This document shows, one piece after another, positions 26,991 through 37,147 of a stretch of 64,000 bases of DNA (position 1 is its first letter; the number at the start of each line of letters is the position of its first letter). The notes beneath the pieces were generated by a model that was not told where the DNA came from, did no database searches, and saw only the letters and a list, made by a program, of their open reading frames with translations. The translations under genes and the position numbers were made by a program. This stretch comes from Tannerella forsythia. Its GTDB lineage: Bacteria; Bacteroidota; Bacteroidia; Bacteroidales; Tannerellaceae. The stretch covers positions 1 to 64,000 of the forward strand of contig NZ_JUET01000082.1 in assembly GCF_001006485.1 (NCBI RefSeq), read 5' to 3'.

Positions 26991-28010
26991 ATGGGATTAT
27001 TCTCTTTCACACAGGAAATAGCCGTCGATCTGGGTACAGCCAATACCATCATTGTTTGCGACGGTAAAATCGTAGTGGATGCGCCTTCCGTCGTCGCGCT
27101 GGACCGGCGGACCGACAAGGTGCTCGCCGTCGGAGAGACGGCACGACAGATGCATGGAAAAACGCACGAAAACATACGGACGGTTCGTCCGTTGCGCGAC
27201 GGAGTGATCGCCGATTTTTACGCTGCCGAGCAGATGATCCGGGGTATGATCAAAATGATCAAGTTCAAGAACCGCTGGTTTTCTCCGCCGCTCCGCATTG
27301 TCGTATGTATTCCTTCAGGCAGTACGGAAGTGGAAATCCGCGCCGTACGTGACTCATCCGAGCGCGCCAGCGCACGCGACGTATACATGATTTACGAACC
27401 GATGGCCGCCGCTTTGGGGATCGGTATCGATGTGGAAGCGCCCGAGGGCAATATGATCGTCGATATAGGCGGCGGAACGACGGAAATCGCCGTGATCTCA
27501 CTGGGCGGAATCGTATCGAACAAATCGATACGAATAGCCGGCGATGACCTGACAGCCGACATTATGGAATACATGCGTCGCCAGCATAACATGAAAGTGG
27601 GAGAAAGCACGGCCGAGATGATCAAAATCAATGTCGGCTCAGTCTTGACATCGCTCGAAAACCCACCCGAAGATTTCGTCGTGCACGGTCCGAACCAAAT
27701 GACAGCCCTGCCGATGGAAGTACCAATCTCGTATCAGGAGATTGCACATTGCCTTGACAAATCCATCTCGAAGATGGAAGCTGCGATCCTGAGTGCATTG
27801 GAACAAACCCCCCCCGAACTGTATGCCGACATTGTGCGTAACGGCATCTATCTGGCCGGCGGAGGCGCTTTGATGAGAGGACTCGACAAGCGATTGACAG
27901 ATAAGATCAATATTCCTTTCCATGTCGCAGACGACCCGTTACATGCCGTGGCTAAAGGTACCGGTATTGCATTGAAGAATATAGACAAATTCAAATTCCT
28001 GATTAAATAA
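26991..28010 (+). CDS. mreB: Rod shape-determining protein MreB
   Basis: 339-residue bacterial actin that organises lateral cell-wall synthesis. Phosphate-1 motif DLGTANTII (about residues 11-19), phosphate-2 motif DIGGGTTEIAVI (about 158-169) and adenosine loop LAGGGALMRGLD (about 290). Starts the mreBCD-mrdA-rodA elongasome cluster. Confidence 0.97.
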   Translation: MGLFSFTQEIAVDLGTANTIIVCDGKIVVDAPSVVALDRRTDKVLAVGETARQMHGKTHENIRTVRPLRDGVIADFYAAEQMIRGMIKMIKFKNRWFSPPLRIVVCIPSGSTEVEIRAVRDSSERASARDVYMIYEPMAAALGIGIDVEAPEGNMIVDIGGGTTEIAVISLGGIVSNKSIRIAGDDLTADIMEYMRRQHNMKVGESTAEMIKINVGSVLTSLENPPEDFVVHGPNQMTALPMEVPISYQEIAHCLDKSISKMEAAILSALEQTPPELYADIVRNGIYLAGGGALMRGLDKRLTDKINIPFHVADDPLHAVAKGTGIALKNIDKFKFLIK

Positions 28011-28082
28011 GCACGTTCAGGCATGCCACACATTCGGCATGCCTGAACTGCGAAAACGTACAGACGAATACTTGTTCCGACT

Positions 28083-28934
28083 ATGCATAAGTTGCTTGAA
28101 TTCCTGATCGGAAAAAGGCATTGGATTTTATTCTTTCTACTCGAAATTGTTTCGTGCATGCTTTTGTATCACAACCATGCGTACCAACGAAACCTGATGC
28201 TCAGTTCATCGAGTACGATAGTCGGGCATATTCTGTCGATTTCCGGCTCAGCAAAGTCATACATGGGGCTGCGCGAAGAGAACAATGTCTTGTTCGAACA
28301 AAATGGTCAACTGGAGTTACAAGTCATGGAATTGCAACAGGAAATCGAGCGGCTCAGGGCACAGACACTCTCATACGACAGTTTGTTTACCGACTCGGAT
28401 ACGCTACCTTATCATTACATCACGGCCGAAATTGTCAACAATCGTATTGCCGGCTTATCGAATTATATCACGATCAACAAAGGATCGCGCCACGGAGTGA
28501 AGCCCGACATGGGGGTTGTTTCCACGCGGGGCATCGTCGGTGTCGTTTCGACGGTAAGCGAGCATTTTTCGGTCATCATTCCGTTGTTGAACCCCAAATT
28601 GAGAATCAGCAGCAGGCTTCAGCGTGGGAGTTTTTACGGTTCGCTCTCGTGGGACGGCCGCGACACACGCTATGCCTATCTCGAAGAATTACCGAGACAT
28701 GCCGTATTCGAAGAAGGAGATACGGTGGTGACAAGCGGCTATTCGGCCGTATTCCCCCCCGGTGTCATCATCGGTACGGTAGCCGAGTTTGACGAAAAGC
28801 GCGATTATACGTTTTACTCGCTAAAGGTGAAGTTGGCGACTGACTTTATGACCTTGAAAGCTGTCAGAGTCATTCGGAACGATTATCAGCAGGAACGGCT
28901 CGAGGTGGAAAAGGAGGCACGGAAGAATGATTAA
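28083..28934 (+). CDS. mreC: Rod shape-determining protein MreC
   Basis: 283-residue periplasmic scaffold with one N-terminal membrane helix (HWILFFLLEIVSCMLLY, about 14-30), a coiled coil (about 65-100, EENNVLFEQNGQLELQVMEL) and the paired beta-barrel domain (NYITINKGSRHGVKPDMGVV, GVVSTVSEHFSVIIPL). Overlaps mreD by eight bases. It links MreB to PBP2 and RodA in the elongation complex. Confidence 0.94.
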   Translation: MHKLLEFLIGKRHWILFFLLEIVSCMLLYHNHAYQRNLMLSSSSTIVGHILSISGSAKSYMGLREENNVLFEQNGQLELQVMELQQEIERLRAQTLSYDSLFTDSDTLPYHYITAEIVNNRIAGLSNYITINKGSRHGVKPDMGVVSTRGIVGVVSTVSEHFSVIIPLLNPKLRISSRLQRGSFYGSLSWDGRDTRYAYLEELPRHAVFEEGDTVVTSGYSAVFPPGVIIGTVAEFDEKRDYTFYSLKVKLATDFMTLKAVRVIRNDYQQERLEVEKEARKND

Positions 28935-29445
28935 GAACCTGTTTAAAATATCGTTAAGTTTCATTTTCTTTGTGGCGCTGCAGGTATTGGTGCTAAACCA
29001 TATTCATCTGTTCCACCTCGTCACGCCTTTCCTTTATCTCTATATCATTCTGAAAATCCCGCTGGACCTCACGCGCGTACAAATAATTTGGATTGCTTTC
29101 CTGACAGGGCTGACGATCGATATTTTTTCCAATACGCTGGGTATGCACGCTGCTGCCTGCACGTTGATCGGGATGGTACGTAATCCGCTACTCACGGCAT
29201 TAATCGACCGTGACATCCACGAAAGTGCGACCCCCTCATACACAACCCTGGGGGTCATCCCTTTCATGAATTATACGCTTGGAATGGCACTCATCCATCA
29301 CCTGACACTGTTCCTGATCGAATCTATTTCACTGTTCGACCCGCTTTTTCTATTGCTACGTATTTTCTCCAGTGTGGTCTTGACGACGTTGTGTATCTTC
29401 ATGGTCGAAGCATTTAATTGGGGGGGGCGAGGTGGAACATCCTAA
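28927..29445 (+). CDS. mreD: Rod shape-determining protein MreD
   Basis: 172-residue membrane protein with about five hydrophobic helices and no soluble domain, recognised mainly by its place between mreC and mrdA and its general pattern. Its last codons read through a run of eight G (29420-29427) and overlap the GTG start of mrdA by 14 bases, so slippage in this run would change only the last few residues of MreD. Confidence 0.88.
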   Translation: MIKNLFKISLSFIFFVALQVLVLNHIHLFHLVTPFLYLYIILKIPLDLTRVQIIWIAFLTGLTIDIFSNTLGMHAAACTLIGMVRNPLLTALIDRDIHESATPSYTTLGVIPFMNYTLGMALIHHLTLFLIESISLFDPLFLLLRIFSSVVLTTLCIFMVEAFNWGGRGGTS

Positions 29446-31294
29446 AACGAACCATGCATACGAAATCCGTCGGTATACTCTGATCGGGGCGGTTATTTTT
29501 GTGATTCTTGTCTATGTCGTTCGTTTGTTTCTCCTGCAGATTGTAGATGTGGAATACAAAGCTTCGGCCGATAACAATGCCTTCCTGAAAAAAACGCTTT
29601 ACCCTGCACGAGGCGTGATTTACGATCGGAACGACAAGCTGCTCGTCTACAATCAGCCGGCATACGATGTGATGCTTATCATGCGTGAAATACAGCCGTT
29701 TGACACGCTTGATTTCTGCCGTACGGTAGGCATTACGAAAGAGATCTTCGACAAGCGGATTGCCGACATCAAGAACCGTTCGCTCAACCCCGGATATTCA
29801 TCGTACGTCCCGCAGGTCTTCATGAACCAGCTTTCGACGAACGAATACGGTATCTTACAGGAGAAACTCTACAAGTTTCCGGGTTTTTACATTCAGAACC
29901 GCACCGTCAGGGAGTACACTTACCCCAATGCCGCCTTGCTATTGGGCAACATCGGTGAGGTGAACCGTCGTGATATTCGGGCCGACGACTATTACGTGCA
30001 AGGCGACTATGCGGGTCGTGCCGGTGTCGAACGTTCGTACGAGAAAGTGCTGCGGGGCGAGAAAGGTGTGGAGATTCTGCTGCGCGATGCTCACGGACGC
30101 ATCAAAGGACGTTATGAAGAGGGGTTGCACGATAGGGCTCCCATTTCGGGAAAGAACCTGAAACTGGCGATCGACATCGAATTGCAAATCTATGCAGAAC
30201 AATTGCTACAAAACAAACTCGGAAGTATCGTCATGATCGAACCGTCCACGGGCGAAGTGCTATGCATGGCCACATCGCCGAGTTACGACCCGAACCTGTT
30301 GGTCGGGCGGCAACGGGGCAAAAACCATCTATTACTGGAAAATGATCCGCTGAAACCACTCTTCGACCGTTCCATCATGGGAACGTATCCGCCCGGATCC
30401 ACCTTCAAACCAACGCAGGGGCTGACATTCCTGCAGGAGGGCGTCATCACGCCGGAACGGATGTACAGTTGCGCACACGGATACACGTTCCGAGGCGGGA
30501 AACCGGCTTGCCACGGGCACGGGTCGCCTCTGGCATTAGTGCCGGCCATCGCCACCTCATGCAACTCGTATTTCTGCTGGGGGCTACACGACATGTTAGA
30601 CAATCGCAAACGCTACCCAAGCGTGCAGGATGCATTTGAGAAATGGAAGGAGCACATGGTTTCAATGGGCTTCGGCTATCAGCTCGGTATTGATCTGCCG
30701 AGCGAACAGCGCGGCTACATCCCCAACAGTAAGGTATATGACAAGTACTACAAAGGGCACTGGAACTCAAGTACGATCATCTCCATCGCCATCGGCCAGG
30801 GAGAAATCCTTGCCACCCCGTTGCAGATATGCAACTTTGCCTCGACGATTGCCAACCGGGGGTACTATATCGTGCCGCATGTGGTAAAGGAGGTTGAGGA
30901 TACCGCGTTAGATTCGATCTATACGCACAGAAAACGGACGTCGGTAGATACGAAACATTATAAGGTGATCGCTCAAGGCATGCGCGCCGCCGTATTGGGC
31001 GGTACATGCCGCGGGTTGAACATGAAAGACGTGGAAGTATGCGGTAAAACGGGGACAGCCCAGAATCCACACGGCAAAGACCACTCGGCCTGCATGGCGT
31101 TTGCGCCTTACGACCATCCGAAGGTGGCGATTGTGGCGTACGTTGAGAACGGAGGCTTCGGAGCTACAATTGCCGTACCGATGGTGCGGTTGATGCTCGA
31201 ACGATATTTCTACGGTGAGGTAACCCCTGAAAGCCAACGGATGTATGAAGACCGAATTTTAAACGCTGTTATTTTACCGAGCCATGTACTATAG
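29432..31294 (+). CDS. mrdA: Penicillin-binding protein 2 (elongasome transpeptidase)
   Basis: 620-residue class B PBP. An N-terminal membrane helix (about 14-34) is followed by the dimerisation domain and a transpeptidase domain: active-site STFK (about 323-326), SCN motif (about 378, ATSCNSYF) and KTGTAQ (about 538). It begins at GTG (29432), overlapping mreD; no suitable ATG exists before the membrane helix. Works with RodA, encoded next. Confidence 0.95.
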   Translation: MEHPKTNHAYEIRRYTLIGAVIFVILVYVVRLFLLQIVDVEYKASADNNAFLKKTLYPARGVIYDRNDKLLVYNQPAYDVMLIMREIQPFDTLDFCRTVGITKEIFDKRIADIKNRSLNPGYSSYVPQVFMNQLSTNEYGILQEKLYKFPGFYIQNRTVREYTYPNAALLLGNIGEVNRRDIRADDYYVQGDYAGRAGVERSYEKVLRGEKGVEILLRDAHGRIKGRYEEGLHDRAPISGKNLKLAIDIELQIYAEQLLQNKLGSIVMIEPSTGEVLCMATSPSYDPNLLVGRQRGKNHLLLENDPLKPLFDRSIMGTYPPGSTFKPTQGLTFLQEGVITPERMYSCAHGYTFRGGKPACHGHGSPLALVPAIATSCNSYFCWGLHDMLDNRKRYPSVQDAFEKWKEHMVSMGFGYQLGIDLPSEQRGYIPNSKVYDKYYKGHWNSSTIISIAIGQGEILATPLQICNFASTIANRGYYIVPHVVKEVEDTALDSIYTHRKRTSVDTKHYKVIAQGMRAAVLGGTCRGLNMKDVEVCGKTGTAQNPHGKDHSACMAFAPYDHPKVAIVAYVENGGFGATIAVPMVRLMLERYFYGEVTPESQRMYEDRILNAVILPSHVL

Positions 31295-32729
31295 AAGAAT
31301 AAGCGTATGGAAATCGGTAGACTGGCTGACGATCGGGCTCTATATTTTGATGATCGTTGCCGGATGGTTCAGTATCTGCGGAGCGAGTTATGAATATAAT
31401 TCGGCAGGTTTGTTCGACCCGGCCGGACGTCCCGGCTCACAGCTTATCTGGATGGGGACGGCGCTGGCGGTGATCTTCGTCATTTTGATGCTCGATAAAG
31501 ATTTTTTCGAGACGTTCTCGTATCCGATCTACGGAGCCGTCTTTTTACTTTTGGTCGCCACGATTTTTTTAGCGCCCGACATCAAAGGTTCGCGCTCGTG
31601 GTTAGTGTTCGGACCGTTGCGTATTCAACCGGCCGAATTTGCCAAGTTCGCCACGGCGCTGGCCGTAGCCAAGCTGATGAACTCGTATAATTTCAACCTT
31701 TTCACATTCCGCAATTTCTCACTTGTCCTGCTGCTTATTCTGGCGCCGATGGCCTGTGTCGTGATGCAGAAAGAGACAGGTACGGCACTCGTCTTTCTGG
31801 CCTTCGGGTTGATGCTCTACCGCGAAGGCATGTCGGGTTATATCTTGCTGGCCAGTGTCTGTGCAGTGACATTTTTTGTTATTGTCATGAAATATAATGA
31901 CATGATGCTGGGCATAACCCCCGTAGGCGAGTTGATTGTTGCAAGCCTGACGCTCATCATCACCCTTTTTCTGGTGTTGTATCTGTGCCGCGACAGACTG
32001 GCGGTACGCATCATGCTCTACGTATTGGGTGCAGCATTGGCCGGCGGACTGCTGATATCGTTCTACCTGCCCGTCAATTTTGTATGGATCATTGTCGGAG
32101 TTATTGGTCTTACCGTGCTGATGCTGATTTTTCTTTCACTCAAAAACCTGGCATGGTCTTACGCACTGATCGCGCTGTTTGCCGTAGCATCGATCGGTTT
32201 TATGCTCTCGGTCGATTACGTATTCAACGATATGCTTGAGCCTCATCAGCAACAACGCATCCGGGTATCGCTCGGATTAGAAGACGATCCGGGCGGGGCG
32301 GGATACAACGTGAACCAGTCGAAGATTGCCATCGGCTCGGGTGGTCTGCTGGGTAAAGGGTTCCTGAACGGAACGCAGACAAAGCTGAAATACGTGCCGG
32401 AACAAGATACCGATTTTATCTTTTGTACGGTAGGCGAAGAGTTCGGGTTTGTCGGTTCGTTCTGTGTTTTATTTCTTTTTGGGGCGATGATCATCCGGCT
32501 GGTAAGCTTGGCCGAACGACAAGACACAAGGTTCGGCCGTGTCTACGGTTATTGCGTTGCTTCCATATTTTTCTTCCATTTAGTCATTAACATCGGCATG
32601 GTACTCGGACTGACACCCGTCATCGGTATCCCGCTACCGTTCTTCAGTTACGGGGGGTCGTCGCTTTGGGGGTTCACCATATTGCTCTTTATCTTCCTGC
32701 GCATCGATGCCACACGACGCGAAGGATAA
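31284..32729 (+). CDS. rodA: Peptidoglycan glycosyltransferase RodA
   Basis: 481-residue SEDS polymerase with about ten membrane helices. Landmarks are GSRSWLVFGPLRIQPAEFAK (about 95-114), EQDTDFIFCTVGEEFGF (about 373) containing the functionally required acidic residue region, and GIPLPFFSYGGSSLWG (about 451). Longer than E. coli RodA (370) because of extra loop and helix sequence around residues 200-300, common in Bacteroidales. Overlaps mrdA by 11 bases. Confidence 0.95.
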   Translation: MYYRRISVWKSVDWLTIGLYILMIVAGWFSICGASYEYNSAGLFDPAGRPGSQLIWMGTALAVIFVILMLDKDFFETFSYPIYGAVFLLLVATIFLAPDIKGSRSWLVFGPLRIQPAEFAKFATALAVAKLMNSYNFNLFTFRNFSLVLLLILAPMACVVMQKETGTALVFLAFGLMLYREGMSGYILLASVCAVTFFVIVMKYNDMMLGITPVGELIVASLTLIITLFLVLYLCRDRLAVRIMLYVLGAALAGGLLISFYLPVNFVWIIVGVIGLTVLMLIFLSLKNLAWSYALIALFAVASIGFMLSVDYVFNDMLEPHQQQRIRVSLGLEDDPGGAGYNVNQSKIAIGSGGLLGKGFLNGTQTKLKYVPEQDTDFIFCTVGEEFGFVGSFCVLFLFGAMIIRLVSLAERQDTRFGRVYGYCVASIFFFHLVINIGMVLGLTPVIGIPLPFFSYGGSSLWGFTILLFIFLRIDATRREG

Positions 32730-32843
32730 ACCCTCCCCCTCCATTCATCCGACGCTTCCGACAGTACATGGAGATAGAATCAGATGGCATGTTTTTCGGA
32801 AGTCAAAAATAAGGAAATCCGTGAGCTATCCGAATATTTTTTG

Positions 32844-32851
32844 TATTTTTG
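32844..32851 (+). promoter_or_regulatory. -7 box for lysS
   Basis: TATTTTTG followed by CACG, 28 bases before the lysS start codon. The box lies within a longer in-frame reading, supporting the start at 32880. Confidence 0.65.
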
Positions 32852-32879
32852 CACGATTATTACCATTTTTGACCAAGTA

Positions 32880-34616
32880 ATGAACGTATTAGATTTAAGC
32901 GAACAGGAAATCGTCCGGCGCGGCAGTCTCGAACAGTTACGCAAGATGAACATTGACCCGTACCCGGCTGCCGCATATCCGGTCAACGGATATGCCGAAG
33001 AAATAAAGGCGAACTTCAACGACGATGCCCAACCGCGGCAGGTAACGATTGCCGGACGTATCATGAGCCGTCGTATCATGGGCAAAGCATCTTTTATGGA
33101 ATTGCAGGATTCGACCGGACGCATTCAAGTATATATCACCCGCGAGGATCTCTGTCCGGACGAAAATAACACGGAACAATACAATACCGTGTTCAAAAAG
33201 CTGCTCGACATCGGCGATTTTGTCGGTATCAAAGGATTCGTCTTTCGTACGCAGATGGGTGAAATATCCGTTCATGCACAAGAACTGACGGTACTCTCGA
33301 AGTCGTTACGTCCGTTACCTATAGTCAAAGAAAAAGACGGTGTGGTCTACGACGGTTTCAATGATCCGGAGTTGCGTTACCGGCAGCGCTATGTCGACCT
33401 GATTGTCAATAACGACGTGAAAAATATTTTCTTCAAGCGCAACCAAATCTACACTTCGATGCGTGAATATTTCAATGCCAGAGGCTACATAGAGGTGGAG
33501 ACGCCGATTCTGCAATCTATTCCGGGAGGAGCGGCGGCGCGTCCGTTCATCACACATCACAATGCCCTCGACATCAATCTGTATCTTCGCATTGCCAACG
33601 AGTTATACTTGAAGCGTCTGATTGTCGGTGGCTTTGAGGGCGTTTACGAGTTTTCGAAAAACTTCCGTAATGAAGGCATGGACCGTACGCATAATCCCGA
33701 ATTTACCTGCATGGAGATTTATGTAGCGTACAAAGACTATCATTGGATGATGGAGTTTACCGAACAGATGCTTGAAAAGATTTGCCTCGACGTGAACGGC
33801 ACGAAGGAAATAACGGTTGGCGATAAGACCATTCGTTTTAAAGCTCCGTTCAGACGCGTGACCATGATTGAGGCCATCCATGAACATACGGGGATCGACA
33901 TTACGGGAATGAATGAAGCGCAGTTGCGCGAAATGTGTAAACAACTCAACATCGAGATCGATGAGACGATGGGTAAAGGTAAACTGATCGACGAAATCTT
34001 CGGCGAAAAGTGTGAAGGGAACTATATCCAACCCACGTTTATCACCGACTATCCGATCGAGATGTCGCCCCTCTGCAAACGTCACCGGAACAATCCCGAC
34101 TTAACCGAACGTTTCGAGCTTATCGTTAACGGGAAGGAACTTTGTAACGCATATTCGGAGTTGAACGACCCGATCGACCAGCTGGAGCGTTTTCAGGAAC
34201 AGTTGCGCCTGAGTGAAAAAGGAGATGATGAAGCCATGTTTATCGATATGGACTTTGTACGTGCGCTCGAATACGGCATGCCTCCGACGAGTGGCATGGG
34301 AATTGGTATCGACCGGCTGGTGATGTTGATGACCGGGCAGACGACGATTCAGGAAGTGCTGTTCTTCCCCCAAATGCGTCCGGAGAAGACCGTGAAGAAA
34401 GACGCGCCCGAAAAATATGCTCTGCTAGGAATACCGGCCGAATGGGTGCCGGCCATACAGAAAGCAGGCTTTGTAACGGTCGAGATGCTGGATGGTGCCA
34501 ACCCGCAATTGTTGAGACAATTGCTTTTCGAGTTGAACAAGAAATACCATCTCGGTCTGGAACTACCTGCGTTACAAACGGTCGAAGCATGGATTCAATC
34601 TGTTACGGGGCATTAA
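32880..34616 (+). CDS. lysS: Lysine--tRNA ligase, class II
   Basis: Charges tRNA-Lys. 578 residues. The N-terminal OB-fold anticodon-binding domain (about 55-145, [21 protein letters not shown]) is followed by the class II core: motif 1 around [20 protein letters not shown], motif 2 [15 protein letters not shown] and motif 3 [13 protein letters not shown] (about 475). After the core there is a C-terminal extension of about 75 residues ([20 protein letters not shown] onward) beyond the E. coli enzyme, seen in Bacteroidales homologues. Start chosen at [10 protein letters not shown], the family N-terminus. Confidence 0.96.
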   Translation: MNVLDLSEQEIVRRGSLEQLRKMNIDPYPAAAYPVNGYAEEIKANFNDDAQPRQVTIAGRIMSRRIMGKASFMELQDSTGRIQVYITREDLCPDENNTEQYNTVFKKLLDIGDFVGIKGFVFRTQMGEISVHAQELTVLSKSLRPLPIVKEKDGVVYDGFNDPELRYRQRYVDLIVNNDVKNIFFKRNQIYTSMREYFNARGYIEVETPILQSIPGGAAARPFITHHNALDINLYLRIANELYLKRLIVGGFEGVYEFSKNFRNEGMDRTHNPEFTCMEIYVAYKDYHWMMEFTEQMLEKICLDVNGTKEITVGDKTIRFKAPFRRVTMIEAIHEHTGIDITGMNEAQLREMCKQLNIEIDETMGKGKLIDEIFGEKCEGNYIQPTFITDYPIEMSPLCKRHRNNPDLTERFELIVNGKELCNAYSELNDPIDQLERFQEQLRLSEKGDDEAMFIDMDFVRALEYGMPPTSGMGIGIDRLVMLMTGQTTIQEVLFFPQMRPEKTVKKDAPEKYALLGIPAEWVPAIQKAGFVTVEMLDGANPQLLRQLLFELNKKYHLGLELPALQTVEAWIQSVTGH

Positions 34617-34647
34617 AAACGAATCATCAATAACCCATTTCTACGAC

Positions 34648-35646
34648 ATGAAAGATATTTTCGGAAAAGTGGCGATTATGGGAGGCGGAAGCTGGGCTAC
34701 GGCGTTGGCTAAAATCGTGCTGTCTACTCAGCCGAATATTCACTGGTATATGCGTCGTCCGCAAGCGATCGAAGATTTCAAGCGGATGAAGCATAATCCC
34801 GGTTACTTGTCGGCCGTATCGTTCGATACCGATCGCATCGATTTTTATTCGGACATTAATGCAGCCGTCAAAGATTCCGACATCCTGATTTTTGCCACCC
34901 CCTCTCCTTTTCTCAAGCAGCATCTGCAAAAACTGGAAACGCCGATACGGAACAAAATGATCATTTCCGCCATCAAAGGCATTGTACCGGACGAGAACAT
35001 GCTGATTACAGACTATCTTGCACAGTGTTATCAGGTCCCGCTGGAAAATCTTGCGATCATCGCAGGGCCGTGCCATGCCGAAGAGATCGCGCTTGAACGG
35101 CTTTCGTACATTACGTTGGCATGCAGAGACCTGCCAAAGGCTGAAGACCTTGCCCGAATATTTCACAACAACTATCTGAAAACGTCGTGTTGTCAAGATG
35201 TAAAAGGGATTGAATACGCCTCTGTGCTGAAGAATGTGTATGCGATCGTGGCGGGTATCTGCCATGGAATGAAGTACGGCGACAATTTTCAGGCCGTTCT
35301 GGTGTCAAATGCCATCAAAGAGATGCAACGCTTTCTCGATTCGGCACATATCCTGCCGCGTGACATTACACAATCGGCCTATCTCGGAGACCTGTTAGTA
35401 ACCGCCTATTCGCGCTACAGCCGCAACCGTACGTTCGGAACAATGATCGGGAAGGGCTATTCGGTCAAAACGGCACAACTGGAAATGGAGATGATTGCCG
35501 AAGGATATTACGGTGCCAAGTGCATTCACGAGATTAATGAGAAATATCGGGTCGATATGCCCATCCTGAACGCATTGTACGATATTCTTTACGAACGGAA
35601 ATCGCCGATGACGATCATTCGCCAACTGGCAGAAACTTTCACATAA
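34648..35646 (+). CDS. gpsA: NAD(P)H-dependent glycerol-3-phosphate dehydrogenase
   Basis: Makes sn-glycerol 3-phosphate for phospholipid synthesis. 332 residues. The Rossmann motif is AIMGGGSWATALAKI (about 9-23), the catalytic lysine lies in SAIKGI (about 110), and the substrate-binding GPCHAEEIA follows near residue 137. The conserved VKGIEYASVLKNVYAIVAGI (about 188) is present. 31 bases after lysS and 41 before pgi; probably one transcript. Confidence 0.95.
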   Translation: MKDIFGKVAIMGGGSWATALAKIVLSTQPNIHWYMRRPQAIEDFKRMKHNPGYLSAVSFDTDRIDFYSDINAAVKDSDILIFATPSPFLKQHLQKLETPIRNKMIISAIKGIVPDENMLITDYLAQCYQVPLENLAIIAGPCHAEEIALERLSYITLACRDLPKAEDLARIFHNNYLKTSCCQDVKGIEYASVLKNVYAIVAGICHGMKYGDNFQAVLVSNAIKEMQRFLDSAHILPRDITQSAYLGDLLVTAYSRYSRNRTFGTMIGKGYSVKTAQLEMEMIAEGYYGAKCIHEINEKYRVDMPILNALYDILYERKSPMTIIRQLAETFT

Positions 35647-35687
35647 AAACGGAACGTTGAAAACCAATATATAACAGAAACAGAAAG

Positions 35688-37034
35688 ATGAAAACAATAA
35701 CATTAGACATTGATAAAGTACTTGGTGCAGTGACTCGCAAACAAATCGACGCACTTGCCCCGAAAGTGACCCAAAGCATGGAGATGCTGCACAAAGGCAC
35801 AGGACCGGGAAACGATTTTCTCGGTTGGTTGAACCTCCCCTCATCGATCACCGATGAGGAGCTGAAAGACATTGAAAAGACGGCGTCTCAACTGCGCAAA
35901 TGCAAGGCTGTCGTTGTGATCGGTATCGGTGGCAGTTACCTCGGTACAAGAGCTGTCGTCGAGGCGCTAAACAACAGTTTCGATGGGCTGCAAACGTCGA
36001 AACGCAAAAACCCGGTGTTGCTTTACGCCGGAAACAATATCGGTGAAGATTATCTTTTTGAGTTGTGCGCTACGTTGGATGGTAAAAAGTTCGGCATCAT
36101 CAACATCTCCAAATCGGGGACAACAACCGAGCCGGCCATCGCTTTCCGCATCCTGAAGAAACAGCTCGAAACAAACATCGGTGTCGAAGAAGCCCGGAAA
36201 TACATCGTGGCCGTCACTGACCGTTCGCGGGGGGCGTTACGCACACTGGCCGACAAGGAAGGATACAAGACGTTCGTAATCCCAGACGATGTGGGCGGAC
36301 GCTACTCGGTACTTACCCCGGTAGGCTTGCTTCCGATCGCTGTGGCAGGTATCGATATCCGCACCCTCGTACAAGGAGCTGTCGATATGGAAAAAGCTAC
36401 CGATGTGAAAAAGCTGTTCGACCAGAATATCGCAGCCATTTATGCCGTAACGCGCAATGCCCTTTATGACAAAGGTAAAAAAATCGAGATTTTAGCGAAT
36501 TTTCATCCAAAGCTACACTACATCGGTGAATGGTGGAAACAGCTTTACGGCGAAAGTGAAGGAAAAGATCACAAAGGTATCTTCCCCGCATCGGTCGATC
36601 TGACTACCGACCTGCACTCAATGGGACAATGGATACAGGAAGGTGAGCGTACCATCTTTGAAACGGTGATCTCAATCGCTAAGCCCGATCATAAAATGAC
36701 TATTCCGAGCGATAAAGCCGATTTGGACGGACTGAATTACTTGGCCGGGAAACGCATCGACGAGGTCAACAAAATGGCTGAGTTGGGTACCCAACTGGCA
36801 CACGTAGACGGTGGCGTGCCTAACATTAAAATCACCTTGCCCGAACTGAATGCCTACTACATCGGACAGTTGTTCTATTTCTTCGAAAAAGCATGTGGAA
36901 TCAGTGGCTACTTATTGGGTGTCAATCCATTCGACCAACCCGGTGTAGAGGCCTACAAAAAAAACATGTTCGCTCTGCTCGACAAGCCCGGCTACGAAAA
37001 AGAAAGTAAAGCGATACGCAAAAAACTCAAATAA
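35688..37034 (+). CDS. pgi: Glucose-6-phosphate isomerase
   Basis: Interconverts glucose 6-phosphate and fructose 6-phosphate. 448 residues, the short bacterial form. SIS-fold landmarks: [11 protein letters not shown] (about 82), the phosphate-binding SKSGTTTE (about 143), the catalytic [13 protein letters not shown] region (about 285, glutamate) and the C-terminal [15 protein letters not shown] (about 420) carrying the catalytic lysine. Followed by a convergent terminator region. Confidence 0.97.
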   Translation: MKTITLDIDKVLGAVTRKQIDALAPKVTQSMEMLHKGTGPGNDFLGWLNLPSSITDEELKDIEKTASQLRKCKAVVVIGIGGSYLGTRAVVEALNNSFDGLQTSKRKNPVLLYAGNNIGEDYLFELCATLDGKKFGIINISKSGTTTEPAIAFRILKKQLETNIGVEEARKYIVAVTDRSRGALRTLADKEGYKTFVIPDDVGGRYSVLTPVGLLPIAVAGIDIRTLVQGAVDMEKATDVKKLFDQNIAAIYAVTRNALYDKGKKIEILANFHPKLHYIGEWWKQLYGESEGKDHKGIFPASVDLTTDLHSMGQWIQEGERTIFETVISIAKPDHKMTIPSDKADLDGLNYLAGKRIDEVNKMAELGTQLAHVDGGVPNIKITLPELNAYYIGQLFYFFEKACGISGYLLGVNPFDQPGVEAYKKNMFALLDKPGYEKESKAIRKKLK

Positions 37035-37114
37035 ACTCTACTTCGGGGAGGCAAAAAGACCAAGAGTGATGATGTTGGGTAGCCCCCCCGAGGACGAGTC
37101 CTTCCGCCCCCCCC

Positions 37115-37146
37115 CCCCCTTTTTTCTTTAGATTGAGAAAAGGGGG
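37115..37146. terminator. Bidirectional terminator between pgi and the Wzi-family gene
   Basis: Stem CCCCC-TTTT-CT pairs with AG-AAAA-GGGGG (two unpaired T), loop about eight bases. It lies between convergent genes. The left arm is the end of a run of 13 C (37107-37119). Confidence 0.55.
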
Positions 37147-37147
37147 C

